Origin: Norana najaformis
Taxonomy: Eukaryota; Annelida; Clitellata; Crassiclitellata; Hormogastridae
NCBI GenBank assembly: GCA_964023275.1
Contig: OZ029919.1
Span: 8,356,714-8,420,713, forward strand
Direction: 5' to 3'
Length of the DNA: 64,000 bases
Numbering within the stretch: the first letter of the stretch is position 1; each line of letters starts with the position of its first letter. Positions 46,261 through 57,129 of this stretch are shown here, one piece after another. The notes under the pieces were generated by a model. The model searched no databases. It had not been told where the DNA came from and was given only the letters and a program-made list of their open reading frames with translations. Both the position numbers and the translations under genes were made by a program.

Positions 46261-49200
46261 GTTAGTTGATTAGATGTATTTCTTTAAAAAACCTTGCCTT
46301 TCTTTGAAACATAGAGTTGGCTAATTGCAGATCTTTGCGGACATTCTAACCCTTCTCATTATCAGGTTTCCACGATATCTTCGGGAATTTCATTCAGAGA
46401 ATTAAAATCTGCTGCATTGCATCTCTTTGTTGTTTGCTTAGGTTATTTATTTAAAATGTTTGATAGTGAATTTGTTGTTGTTCGTTACGTAAGGTGACTT
46501 GATTCTTTCAAATTGCTTTTGTTAGTCTTATCTGTGTAAGTTTGGTTGTTTCTTGGTTCATTTGTTTCTCCTTTATTGAAATATGTTTTGTGTTCTTTTG
46601 TTTCTCCTTTGTTCAAGTTTTTTGTGTGTTCTTTACATAAGCTGACGTCTGTGTTCTATATTTTGCTGGTTATTTTCTGTGTTCCAGTGTGTTCAGGGAG
46701 GGATGTAACAAATGTACACCTATCATATCGTAATCGTAAACTCGAAATTTCTAAAGCTCTACTTGAAAGGTAAAAGTCCTGCGTTTGTATTGTTTCTATT
46801 CCTTCTTCTCTAAGTGAACTCTGTTCCTTTTGAAGTCGACTCTGTTCTTTCTGCTAGTTGCTTATAATCTCTGTGTAAGTAATCTCTATTCTTTTTGTCT
46901 GCCAGTGAATTCTACGATCTTCAAGGCCTCATTAAAGATTAACAATCGGGCACTGGCACAGGCACTGGAGAAAAAGAAGAGCGAGTGTCGAGCAGCAGAG
47001 GCCATCATACTTCAACAGAAGGAGGAGATCCAGCTGTTGACAACTGAAGCAAACAAAGGAAAGATGATTGCTGAGGTAAATGAAACTTAAATCTCTGTAG
47101 GTAGGGAAGCTCATGTGAACTTTATTATGCAAACTCAAGATTAAATTCTTTTTTCTTTGTTTTCTTCTTGGCTCCACAAAACAAACATCAAATGTTCAGA
47201 TTGCTTGTAATGCCTTTTGTGGCACTGGTGTGTGATGTACAAAGCGTTGTTTGGTGGCAGCTGTTGGCAATAATTGTTGAACTTAGTCTACAACTTGCAT
47301 TTGTATAGAGAGCCTGTTTAAATACCATTGGTTTTAGATAGCTGATGAGTCTTGTGATGACTTGAATGTTGATGGCATCTAGCAGATGCTGATGGAAGGT
47401 GCTCGTGCGTGTTATGGTAACGTGTGAAAAACTGATTAGCAACAAGTAAAATACAGACACATCTTGGCTGTCATGTGTATGCCTTTATGTTTCTGGATCT
47501 TTGCTTAGTGCATTTTAATAAACCCTTGAAGATGCTGGAACATGGTTACCTAACAGATCAAAAAAGGTTCATCTTGAACAGAAAATATTCTACTCCAGAA
47601 ACTTATTATAGCGCTGACTTTGGGAGTCATATCAAGAACGTCCTTATAACGAGGCTGTTATAATTTCTACTGCTGAATTAAATTTTGGATCCATGACCCG
47701 ATCGCCTTGTATCAGAATCTGTGTAATATTGAAGCACACTATAATGAAACTCTGGTGTACTAGTAATGAAGGAAAACAAACTTGTGTTATTGTTTTACTG
47801 CTTTGTTGTTTTGCTGTTGGTTTATTTGTTGCCTATGTTATTATGTTAATGCCTTCCTTTACCTGGGTCTGAACTGTTGATTTATTTTCAGAAAACAAAG
47901 CATGCCATCCAGGAGCGTTTGCAAGCAGTTAGTAGTACGTTACAGTTGGCTGTTGATCAGTTGGTTGAGGCCATGGATGCCTGCACTGATGGCGAGTTTC
48001 GTAAGCTGAGTGGCCCTTTGTTGCCACCAGCAACCACCACATCAGTCTCGCCATCTGTTAACAAACAGATTGCACTGAAACCCGTAAGGTAAGCCAGTAG
48101 ACTGTGACTTTCATACCTGCATACAGACATGCAGCAATATATGTTGGGAGAAATAGTGTTTCGTGGCCCAGCATATTCTCTCTTGCAAGAACTATTTGAT
48201 TGCCTGTTATGATGTGCTCTTGGGTTCTTCACCATGCTTAAGAATTTAGCCAAGTTGGGGGAGCCAGATGACGGGAAAGTCCCGATTATTGGTAAGAGCA
48301 ATTTTGGGACTTTTATAAAAGCCAGCCAGGATGAAAAAATTCAACCACTGAGATGCAAAGCTAGGTCGTTATGGTGAAAGGGGCAAGTGAAACTCGGCTT
48401 GAAGATTGTCAATGACCTTTAAGAGTTTTTTGAAGGAGTGATTGTACTGCTCGATAATAAAAAATGTCCTGCCCTTGGATTGCTGTGGATTGCCTTGGCT
48501 GGATGATCCTTTAAACTTGGAACTGCTATTCTAAGGAGTTTCTGTAGAGACGTTTAAAGAGTTCCGTTACCATTACTGCTTTTCTTTTTATGACATTACA
48601 ATAGATGTTGTTTCGATTCCTTTGCAGTAATCTGGTTGTTCGTCCTGCTGCTGGGCCGTCTAGAGTTACAGTTTCAGCTGCAGCTGCAGCTTGCGATGAT
48701 GACGAAGACCAGGATGTCATTGCCAGCATGGACCCAAGCAAGGAAACTCAAAGTGATGGCCCAAAGTTAACTGCTGTACCATGTTCAGATCTCAGCATAA
48801 TAATGGAACAGTCTTATCTAGTTCCTAGTGAAAAAGATCTGACCTTTGATGAGCCAGGTAAGGGTTTTATGCCTGATATATGTATGTACGTATTAAGACA
48901 CTTAACCCTTTGCCCACTACAATTTTTTAGCCCTCATTCAGGCATCGCCAGATTTTTTGGGTTTTTGATCCTTTCCACCCCTCAGATGTATAGACATCAT
49001 ATCTCATCAACCACTGAAGATAGAGCTGAAGTGTAAACATGAAATTTGCTTTAAATGAAATCTGAACAAAGATATATAGCACTTATTTGGTTGTTAAGCA
49101 GTTTTTTTCAAATTATTTTCTACTCTGTCAAATTTTAAAGGGTTTTCTTTTCATTCGTTTTATCAACTTTAATTTTTACTGGAGGCTGGCTGTCTTGCAA

Positions 49201-52200
49201 AACTTTTAAACTTTTTGACATTGTAAACTTTTATGTGCAGGTGTATTTTCTGAAGTTTATTTAAATTTTTAGAGTTTGGTTTTCGATGTACCAATTCACG
49301 GGATAGAAGGAACATGATCGTCTTTCAGCCATCTCTGGCTGATAGTCCAGCTCCAACAGCTCAAGAAAGTTCAAAGAAAGAATTCGTTGTCCAAGGGAGG
49401 ACACGGAGTCGATCAAGGCAGTCGTTTGACCTTTCCACAGGAGAGGTGGATAAGCTTCAAGGCATGGAAAAAACAGGTATTCTTTAGCTGGACTTTACTG
49501 TTCTAGAGCACAGGGCGACTAGTTGTTCCTTCTTGCCAACTATGTTCATGCATTCAGAACATCATTAGAAAACCCTTTCGAGATATCTGTGTAGAAGCGC
49601 TCACAACCCGGCCCCGGTGAAAAAAGGCAATTTTCTGCAGTTTACTATAGAAGGTCAGGTACATTGAAGCTTCTAGTTGCTCTAAAAGTTTGAGTACGGT
49701 TGGCCCATCGCTTTGGGATAGTTTGTCTGGTAATGTGCAACAAGAGCTCCTTGGCTTTTGTTAATTTCTTTCTGTCAGTTGTTGAAAGCCATTCTATTAA
49801 AATGGTCATTTTGTGCTGTAATGTTGAGAGTGCCACTGAGCAGTTCTTTAGAAGTGGTGCAACAATGGAATCTAATACATTACGCAAAAGAAGCAGTCTT
49901 AAGACTTACTCTTGTCAGTTGTTGCTCCTCACGTTATCACCTCGGATCTAGATATTCTGATATACTACGATAAGTTCTGAGGTATCGTTATTACGAGGTG
50001 CAAAGCGATCGATGGAGTTGCTTTGTAGTTTTTGTGGAGCTATCTCTGAAACTTTAAGTGGAATTATTTTACTTGTGCTGTGCTTTGGTTTCAGATCCTG
50101 GCATTAGACGTTCAAGTTCACGGGACCGAAGAAATGCAATCATCTTTCATCCTTCATCAGCTGATAGTCCTGTTGAAGATACAATGCCAGCTGGAATATG
50201 TGGTAGAACCCTCCGAAGGTCAAGGAACGCATCTGGACGGTTTCCAGAGGGAGGTGCAGTCAAGATTGGCCGGTTCGAAGACAGTCAGGCTAGCGTCGAA
50301 TCCATGAAGTTCAAAGAATCGGTTGCCTTGCCAGCTGAAGTTTCTCAGATTTCTGGAGGAGAAGAAGATGAAGAAAACCTTTATTTAGATGAAACGCTTG
50401 TTAATGAAACGGAATTACTCTCATCTGAGCTGGTTGGACAGCTGGGCCTTTTTGCTGAAAATAGCAAGGTCAGAGAAGGAAATTCTGCTGTGGATACTTC
50501 AATGGCGTTTATCGAGGAAACGATTTTAATACCGTATGAACAGAGTTCTTGTGTAATGGAAATGGAGTTATCACAATTGTCTGTTGGTGATGATAAACAT
50601 TTACCTTCGAGGGAGGCTTCTGCAGGAGTCTTTAAACATGTTGAACAAGTCAGTGAAAGTTTGAATGAGAGTAAAATCCAACAAAAAATTTTGTTGCCAG
50701 ACTTGTCTTTGGCTGAGGAGGCTGAAGGTTTAGTAAATAGGGGACAATTTGTCACCAGAGATAAAATTGCTAGAACCCCAATTAAAGTTGTAAAACGTTT
50801 TCATGAAGGAGAGGAAGGAAGTGCAGAGGAAAGCACAATGGTTCGTCACAGTAGTGACATATCTGAGATATCAGATCGGGAGTTAAATGAATCTGATTAC
50901 AGACGCAGCAGGAGCTTATCACGCAGAGATATTCCCACATTTTTGCCAATTGAGAGCTTGAATACTACTGGCGCTACACCTGGAAAGTCTAAAGGAACAG
51001 TTCAAGCCCCCAAAGGGCAAACAAAAATCTCAAAATCCTTAAAAACCAATGGAAAAAGGACAGATGGTGCTGGACCATCAGAATTGAAAGAAACAAAGCG
51101 CAAAAATAATGCAGGGCTCATCAGCTGTCAGGACAGAGATGCTAAAAGTGATATCGTCCCTGCAGCCGGGCATTCAACGGAAAACACGCGGATGGCTCGA
51201 AGAGGGACTTTTGGAATTCCAAACAAAAGCATCCCGTTTCTTGAGGCGGACATTATGAAGGAAGATGATTCTGTTTTAATCAATGAAAGTTTTGAAAGCT
51301 GTCTGGGAACTGAAAATGATTTATTCATAAGTGTAGGCCAGCTTCCAAAAGATTTTAGTTTTGCAGCTGAAGGGAAAGATATTCGGTCCAGCCAGGTGGA
51401 GTTGCAGTTTGCAGAGAATCCAAGCAACGTGCCAAGTCAGAATCCAGGAACAGAGAAGAATGCAACAATTCTTATGGCAGAGGACATGGAACAGACTGGA
51501 GTCAATTTTGCTGCAATTTCCATAATTGATCCACCTACTGGTACCAAACAGTTTGCTAATGAGGAGACCAACAACGTTGGAGAGAGTGGCATGAATCATA
51601 AAGTCCAGATTGGCAATCGTTCTCCAGAGAAGCAACAGGGTGTTGTGGATGAATTAGCATTGGGTGAGGAAAGTTCCAAAGTTTTGTTGCCTGCAAGTTG
51701 TGTGGAGTCAGTCAAAGTGAAGATGTCTGGAAAGAGTCAAAAGGTTAATAACAAGGACTTGGTTCAGCAGGAGATGGCCAGCTCAAATAAGACAGAATCC
51801 GGAGACAGAAGTGCAGACGATGATGTTGAGCAAGTCACAGTTAAGCGCAGAAGAATGGCTCTTTCAGTGCTTAAACTGCCAGGAAGCGGTGTTGCTGCAG
51901 TAGGCAAATCAAGTGAGAAAGGCACCAAGGGTCAACTGGGCATTGCTGCTACGAAAACAGGGTCTGTCTTTGATAACCCAGTTCTAAACCTTGCGAACTG
52001 TAACCGTAACAAGGCTGAAGCTGAATCTGAGGGAGAGGAAAATCAGGAGCAGTCGATGGACGTTGAAATGAAAAAGAGATTTGCTGCTTACTTATCAAAG
52101 CCAGGAAATATTGTTTTCAATGCCGATCGTAAGGATACGGCTGGCAACGAAGTTCCCAAAAAGGCTCGATCAAAGTCTCGATCCATTTTGCCTCTTCAGC

Positions 52201-55200
52201 AGAAGCCACGATCGAAGGTTTCTGCAACTTCTGCAAAACCTGATGATGAAGGTACTTCGTCAGTTTGGGACTTTAAGGGGACTCCAAGATTTGCAGCAGC
52301 AAAGGAGAATGCTGATAGACTGCTCTCAGTTTATGACATCTCGCTGAACGATTCGGGTGTCATTCCGAAGCCAAAAGAGGAGACAGATCCAGTGCACCAT
52401 CTGAAGAAGAGAACGAAGGCAATGAAAGAGTTTTCAAAAGACGACTCTTTCATCATTGACAAAAAACCTTTAGCTGGCAAGCGTAGAGTCCGACACGAGT
52501 CAGTCAGTGCAATCGACTGCATAACAACTTTTTACTCGGAGTCGGAGAACGTGCCCAAGAAAGCTTTGGAAAGTCCACATGGCATTTTGCTTGTTTTGGG
52601 AAATGGAAAGAGGAGAAAGCCGTCTGCGCGAAGTAAAACTGTCCGCTACGAGGTGGAAGATATGGGGCAACGTAAAGCAGACATTGACCAAGGCGAGACG
52701 GACAGTTTGCTGTCCGAGACCAGCAAGGACGCTGCTGTTAATCGCCCCACTTTAAAAAAGATCGACACCAAAACGGAATCTGACACAGTTTCTAAACCAA
52801 AACCTGCTGGAGCTGAGACTGCAGTTACTCTTGAAATCACTAAGGAGCCAAACACACAGCAGGCTGGGCAACTAAAAATAAATGATGATAAATTAGTCGA
52901 TGATTTGATGAAAGATTATGCAGAGGAAGAAGCAAAAAGAATTTCTGAAAAAGATTTGGATATGGAGTTGGAGAAAAATGAAGTTGCTGGTGTTAGCAAT
53001 TCGGTTAAAGATATAAAGAATCCTGAAAGTGAGAACTGCAAAGAAATTAGCCAAAGACATCGAAAGAATCTAGGAACTTTTCGAAAAAGTGACAATGCTG
53101 TTTCATTAAATGACAAAAATGCAGCTGGAAATGTAAAAGGTTCAGATGCTGGAAAAGGAAAAAAGAGTTCAAATAGTGCAAAAGCCAGAGGTGCTGTGAA
53201 TCCCCGAAAAGAAATAACGAAAGATGGCACAAATTCAGTGAAAGACCTTAAGAATGCCAACTCCAAAGATGGCGCTAATTTCTCCCCGTTGCGCAGAGGT
53301 GGTGTGAGAAATAGCGACACTGCACCAAGCCAAGCTTTAAGCAACTTAGACAACAATCAGGGCACTGTATTGTCTGTAAACAAAGAAAAACGGCCTGTCA
53401 AGCGAGCATTGGAATCGGACAGGGCTGCAAAGTCTGATGCAGATTCAGCCTCTTTAACAGATTCAGCAACAAGATTCAAACAGAATGAATTGGAGCAGGC
53501 TGCCGGTGATCAGAAGCCTGCTTCTTTGCATGTGAGAAATGCAGAACAACAGAATGAAGCAGAGAGTCCAAGAGAAGTTGCAGTCCAACGGAGAGCACGC
53601 AAACGACGAGTTATTCGAAGCACGGATCTGTTCGAAGATGTAGACACTGAGAGTTTGCAAAGTCCAAAGTACAAGCAGTCGGCCTTAGCTGAAGAAGAAC
53701 AGAATGCAATGATTCCCGGAGGCTCCACTAAAGCTCAGCTTAGGGCTGATGTAAGTATATATCTTAACCTCTTAGTTTTGTTGATAAAGTTCTTTCCAAC
53801 TGCACCACGACTTTGAGATCGCTTATAAATCGACCAGCAGTTTGCTTTGGAAAGTATTGACATTTCGTTTCTGCTGTTTTACTTGTGTCATTTGCACCAT
53901 ATAGCCATGAACTCTCATTCTTAAACTGGTAAGGTTTTACATAAATTAAACTATTGATCACTATACCTGGGAGTTGCACCCTATGGTTTCACTTGAAATG
54001 ACCATCGATTAAAGTCTTATGCGTTATGATAACTATATTACATCGTTTTTGTGACATTCAGGTGTTATCGAATCTTCCTGGTAATAAGTATCCTGTTCTA
54101 TGTTGCTGTGTTGTTACAGTGCTACCTCGGGTACCAGTCAAGCACTGTGTTACAACTAGGTTGAGTTTATAACGAGTTTGGTGTTGAAAGCTGAATTAAA
54201 TTTGGGATCCATGTTTGTGAACACCAGATCAAAATCGGGTACCATAGTCAGCAAGTTGGTCAGTGTCGCTAATGCGCTCTAAGTGTTCAGCCTTTTAAAA
54301 AGGTGCTCCATTATTCACTTTCTGCCATTGCTTTTTAGTATAACCACTGCGATCATACTGCATATATGATTTGTATGCTTGTAACTCATCGTGCACTAGT
54401 AACACCCAGCAGAGTAATTCCAGCTGTTACCCTATTTATGTTTTAAAATTGTGTGTCACAAAGAGGTTCCAGTGTACCATATGAATTTACTTGCATTGCA
54501 TAGCATTTGTACTGTTTTGTTGATCCAAATTTTACCATTTGTTTTAAGCAGGTTCATCAAGTTGATGACTCCACTACAAGCCGTAGTCAGAGTGGTGGTG
54601 AGTTACCCAAACTGCCAGCTCCAGGAAATGCCCGCCGAGACCATAACAGCCTCAGGCTACGCAAAAATCCTAAGACGACCGTGACCAAAGCATCAGATCG
54701 TAACAGTGTCCCAGATGTGACAGAGCCAAGCAAAGCAGGCAATCCAGAGTTGGTTAACGAGCAATCTTTGGATATGGCTGTGAAGACAGCAGACACAAAG
54801 AAAACATTATCTGAGAAAGATTCGTCAGCTGTTGCGCCACGTCGGCGGCCTAATCTGTCAACAAAGAACGCAAAAGAAAAGACTAGTCAGCGGAACAGTA
54901 ACTTGCCCAACGAAGAATGTGTTACTGCAAGCTCGGACAGTCTGCAGGCTGACAGCAGTTTGGCCGAAGCTCAGAAAGATCCTGATTTGCAAGAAGGTAG
55001 AAGCAATGAGAGTAAATCAAAGAAAAAGCACAGTATAATTCAGGATCGTCAGTCTTCCATATCAACTGCTTCTTGTGACACGAGGTGAGTAAAGGTATCA
55101 AAATTTTGGTAAAGTTTGGCCTGGGTAATCGAGTCCATTCTGAGTGGGTACTTGCCTACCCATCGCTCTGTCCAACAACCATCCAATGGGTCGCCTGTGA

Positions 55201-56701
55201 GTCATCATGCGGTTAGGCCTAATTCAAAGCAGTCACCCTACCCCTGAGGCCATGATATCTTTCAGTCCAACAATGCTTACAACAATGCACTAATTTCTAT
55301 TAACTGCTAGAGACTAAAGAGGCTTGTAAAAAATTGAGCTTTTGCTTTAATTTTCAGGTATACACTTGTTGTTTTTGCTTCGATAGAGGGAGTATTGTTT
55401 TTAATTAAGTTATCTGATTGATGTCCTTCTTTTAAAGTAAATTTTTGTACTAGTGTGCTGTTTGAATTCAGTCATCAGAAGCTTTTCGGCTAATCTTATG
55501 ACAATTCCTCTGTAAAATTTAAATGTATGACAATTCCTCTTTAAACGAAATTGAAATGAAAAGGTGATCTCAGCTGTAAATGTTAATGAATTTATTATTT
55601 TATGAAGCCATTTATGTTAAGAATGTAATGCCTGTTGTTTTCCAGGCACACGCAGACTTGTGCATTATCCAAACATCACTAAATAATTCATTGGATTAAA
55701 TTAGATAAATAATTCATTAGATTAAATTAGATAAATAATTCATTAGATTAAATTAGATAAATAATTCATTTGATTAAATTAGATAAATAATTCATTGGAT
55801 TAAATTAGATAAATAATTCATTAGATTAAATTAGATAAATAATTCATTAGATTAAATTAGATAAATAATTCATTAGATTAAATTAAATAAATAATTCATT
55901 AGATTAAATTAGATAAATAATTCATTAGATTAAATTATATAAATAATTCATTAGATTAAATTAAATAAATAATTCATTAGATTAAATTAGATAAATAATT
56001 CATTAGATTAGATTAGATAAATAATTCATTAAATAAAAATATTAATTAGATCATGACAGCAAACATAGCCACCTGTTGTTTGCTGGTCTCATTTTGTTTG
56101 TTAGTCCATTTGCTAACGGTGAAAGTGCAGAACCCAAGTGTCTTGCATTTGCAGTTTACGTGCAGAAATGGCGGACAGGCGGACTCGAAGGGCTGCAGCA
56201 CAAGCAGTCAGCTACAAAGAACCATCACTTGGGAAGTAAGTATCGACAAATAAAGGAATATTATTAACAAGTAATGAAATTAATAATTACAACAATACTT
56301 TCAGAATTAAATTTAATAAAAAGTAATGACAAAACAATAGTAATAATGTTATCTGTTGTAAATTGATAAAGAGTTAATATTGATAATTTTAAAATGACAA
56401 AAATAAGTATTAGAATTGATGATATTTTTAGGAATAAATGCTAATGCAGTCAAATCCCAAGTAAGCATGGATATACATGTGTATCTGTGCATGTCTGTCC
56501 ATGTCACCGTAAGTGTTTCTGCAAAGTGTCTGGTATGTAATCCAGTGGCCTTTGAGCAGCAGTTGACTTTATTTTAGGAAATTGCGTCGTGGCGATCCAC
56601 ACACAAGTACGATATACAGTGGAGCAGACCAAGAACTTGTGAAACATCATGGTATGTCACTTTGTACTGTATTTACCTTTATGGAAGTTTATGGCATCTG
56701 A
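46095..56701 (+). CDS. SGO1: Shugoshin homologue, unusually large, nine coding exons
   Basis: Shugoshins recruit PP2A-B56 to centromeres and protect cohesin from phosphorylation-driven removal or cleavage. Exons: 46095-46260, 46906-47075, 47892-48088, 48628-48857, 49273-49476, 50095-53750, 54552-55084, 56155-56235, 56578-56701. All phases close (5,361 bases, 1,786 residues). The N-terminal coiled coil has NNRALAQALEKKKSE, matching the NNKMLVLALENEKSK of human SGO1. The C-terminal SGO box is SYKEPSLGK joined to KLRRGDPHTSTIYSG, the histone H2A-pT120/centromere-targeting motif, split by an intron. The 1,218-codon central exon is disordered and charged and carries a KEN triplet at 52302-52310. 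The ATG sits in GACCATGG just after an acceptor (aattcag), so a 5' noncoding exon lies upstream. Human SGO1 has about 560 residues and SGO2 about 1,265, so this is long. The 3' end is uncertain: a donor at 56652 could lead to another exon. Confidence 0.92.
46906..47075 (+). CDS. SGO1: Shugoshin exon: N-terminal coiled coil
   Basis: Encodes STIFKASLKINNRALAQALE, then KKKSECRAAEAIILQQKEEI, the homodimeric coiled coil that binds PP2A-B56 in shugoshins. Acceptor ctgccag, donor gtaaat. It splices in phase directly from the first coding exon. Confidence 0.93.
47566..47765. mobile_element. MITE with ACxCCAGA...TTATTATAG inverted ends
   Basis: Left end TACTCCAGAAACTTATTATA, right end CTATAATGAAACTCTGGTGT: imperfect inverted repeats of about 21 bases starting at a TA dinucleotide, Tc1/mariner-like in style. 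The core CTTTGGGAGTCATATCAA is shared with 2.4 kb. In a shugoshin intron. Confidence 0.6.
47892..48088 (+). CDS. SGO1: Shugoshin exon after the coiled coil
   Basis: Phase 0 entry (ttttcag), phase 2 exit (gtaagc). Encodes a helical LQAVSSTLQLAVDQLVEAMD segment and a Pro/Thr/Ser-rich linker. Confidence 0.88.
48628..48857 (+). CDS. SGO1: Shugoshin exon, acidic linker
   Basis: Acceptor tttgcag, donor gtaagg, phases 2 and 1. Encodes an Ala run followed by the acidic CDDDEDQDVIASMD stretch. No named domain. Confidence 0.85.
49273..49476 (+). CDS. SGO1: Shugoshin exon starting with copy 1 of the SRDRRN/ADSP motif
   Basis: Acceptor ttttag, donor gtattc, phase 1 at both ends. Its first 26 residues (NSRDRRNMIVFQPSLADSP core) match the start of the next exon. 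It then encodes a basic Arg/Ser stretch (GRTRSRSRQS). Confidence 0.87.
50095..53750 (+). CDS. SGO1: Shugoshin giant central exon, copy 2 of the SRDRRN/ADSP motif
   Basis: 3,656 bases, phase 1 in (gtttcag), phase 0 out (gtaagt). It opens with SSRDRRNAIIFHPSSADSP and is then a long charged, Ser/Lys/Glu-rich, probably disordered region. A degenerate third motif copy may be RRSRSLSRRDIPTFLP (about 50905-50950). A KEN box (AAAKENADRLL) is at about 52293-52325, as expected of an APC/C-Cdh1 substrate. Confidence 0.93.
54100..54230. mobile_element. Partial copy of the TTATAACGAG MITE family
   Basis: TTTATAACGAGTTTGG and GAATTAAATTTGGGATCCAT match the interior of the 47.6 kb element. Ends unclear. 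Confidence 0.4.
54552..55084 (+). CDS. SGO1: Shugoshin exon, basic Ser-rich linker
   Basis: Phase 0 entry (taagcag), phase 2 exit (gtgagt). Encodes a Lys/Ser/Asn-rich segment including LRLRKNPKTTVTKASDR and KSKKKHSIIQDRQSS. No named domain. Confidence 0.88.
55681..56034. repeat. 26-bp AT-rich minisatellite, about 14 copies
   Basis: TTCATTAGATTAAATTAGAT plus AAATAA repeated with few substitutions, in the shugoshin intron about 120 bases before the SYKEP exon. Confidence 0.95.
56155..56235 (+). CDS. SGO1: Shugoshin exon: first half of the SGO box
   Basis: Short exon (81 bases) encoding DRRTRRAAAQAVSYKEPSLG. SYKEP is the diagnostic start of the C-terminal shugoshin motif. Acceptor atttgcag, donor gtaagt, phase 2 at both ends. 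Confidence 0.93.
56578..56701 (+). CDS. SGO1: Shugoshin exon: second half of the SGO box, probable C-terminus
   Basis: Encodes KLRRGDPHTSTIYSGADQE, completing the SGO box. The frame reaches TGA at 56699-56701. A donor-like CATG/gtatgt at 56651-56652 would remove the last 16 codons and require one more exon downstream that I could not identify. Confidence 0.85.
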
Positions 56702-56746
56702 AGTTCTCCTTATCAAACGCTTATCAGACTAACTTAAATTTTTTAA

Positions 56747-57129
56747 GGGGTCATCGACAAAGGATGTTCACAAAGAGGAGGAGGAAAGGGTCATCAAGAT
56801 GTGGAAGAGGGGAGAGGCTATGCCAAATGCAGACATCTCATTTGGTACCTAAACTTATTTCTGTACAGCCTGTGCCATAAACACCAACTTCAGACAGACA
56901 GCAGGCAGCCTGTACTGCATTAAATCTAATTAGAGTCCCTTTGCTGGACATGGCAGTATCGAAGTACCCCACCCCTTTGCACAATTATCTCTAGACGATC
57001 AATAGAGTTTGCCTAATCTAGGCCTTAGTACTCCGCTGGAGTGTGGATGTCTGCAAAGGGGATGGGAAGCGTATTGCCAATGTGGACAAGGAGAGGTCTT
57101 TTCCGTGGATGTTCTTTATTGACAACCCC
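56747..57129. mobile_element. Full-length copy of the GGGGTCGTCC MITE
   Basis: Ends GGGGTCATCGACAAAGGATG and ...TTTATTGACAACCCC; interior blocks (GACAGACAGCAGGCAGC, GGCAGTATC, TAGGCCTTAGTACTCC) match the 9.9 kb copy. Lies just past the shugoshin stop, possibly in its 3' UTR. Confidence 0.7.
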
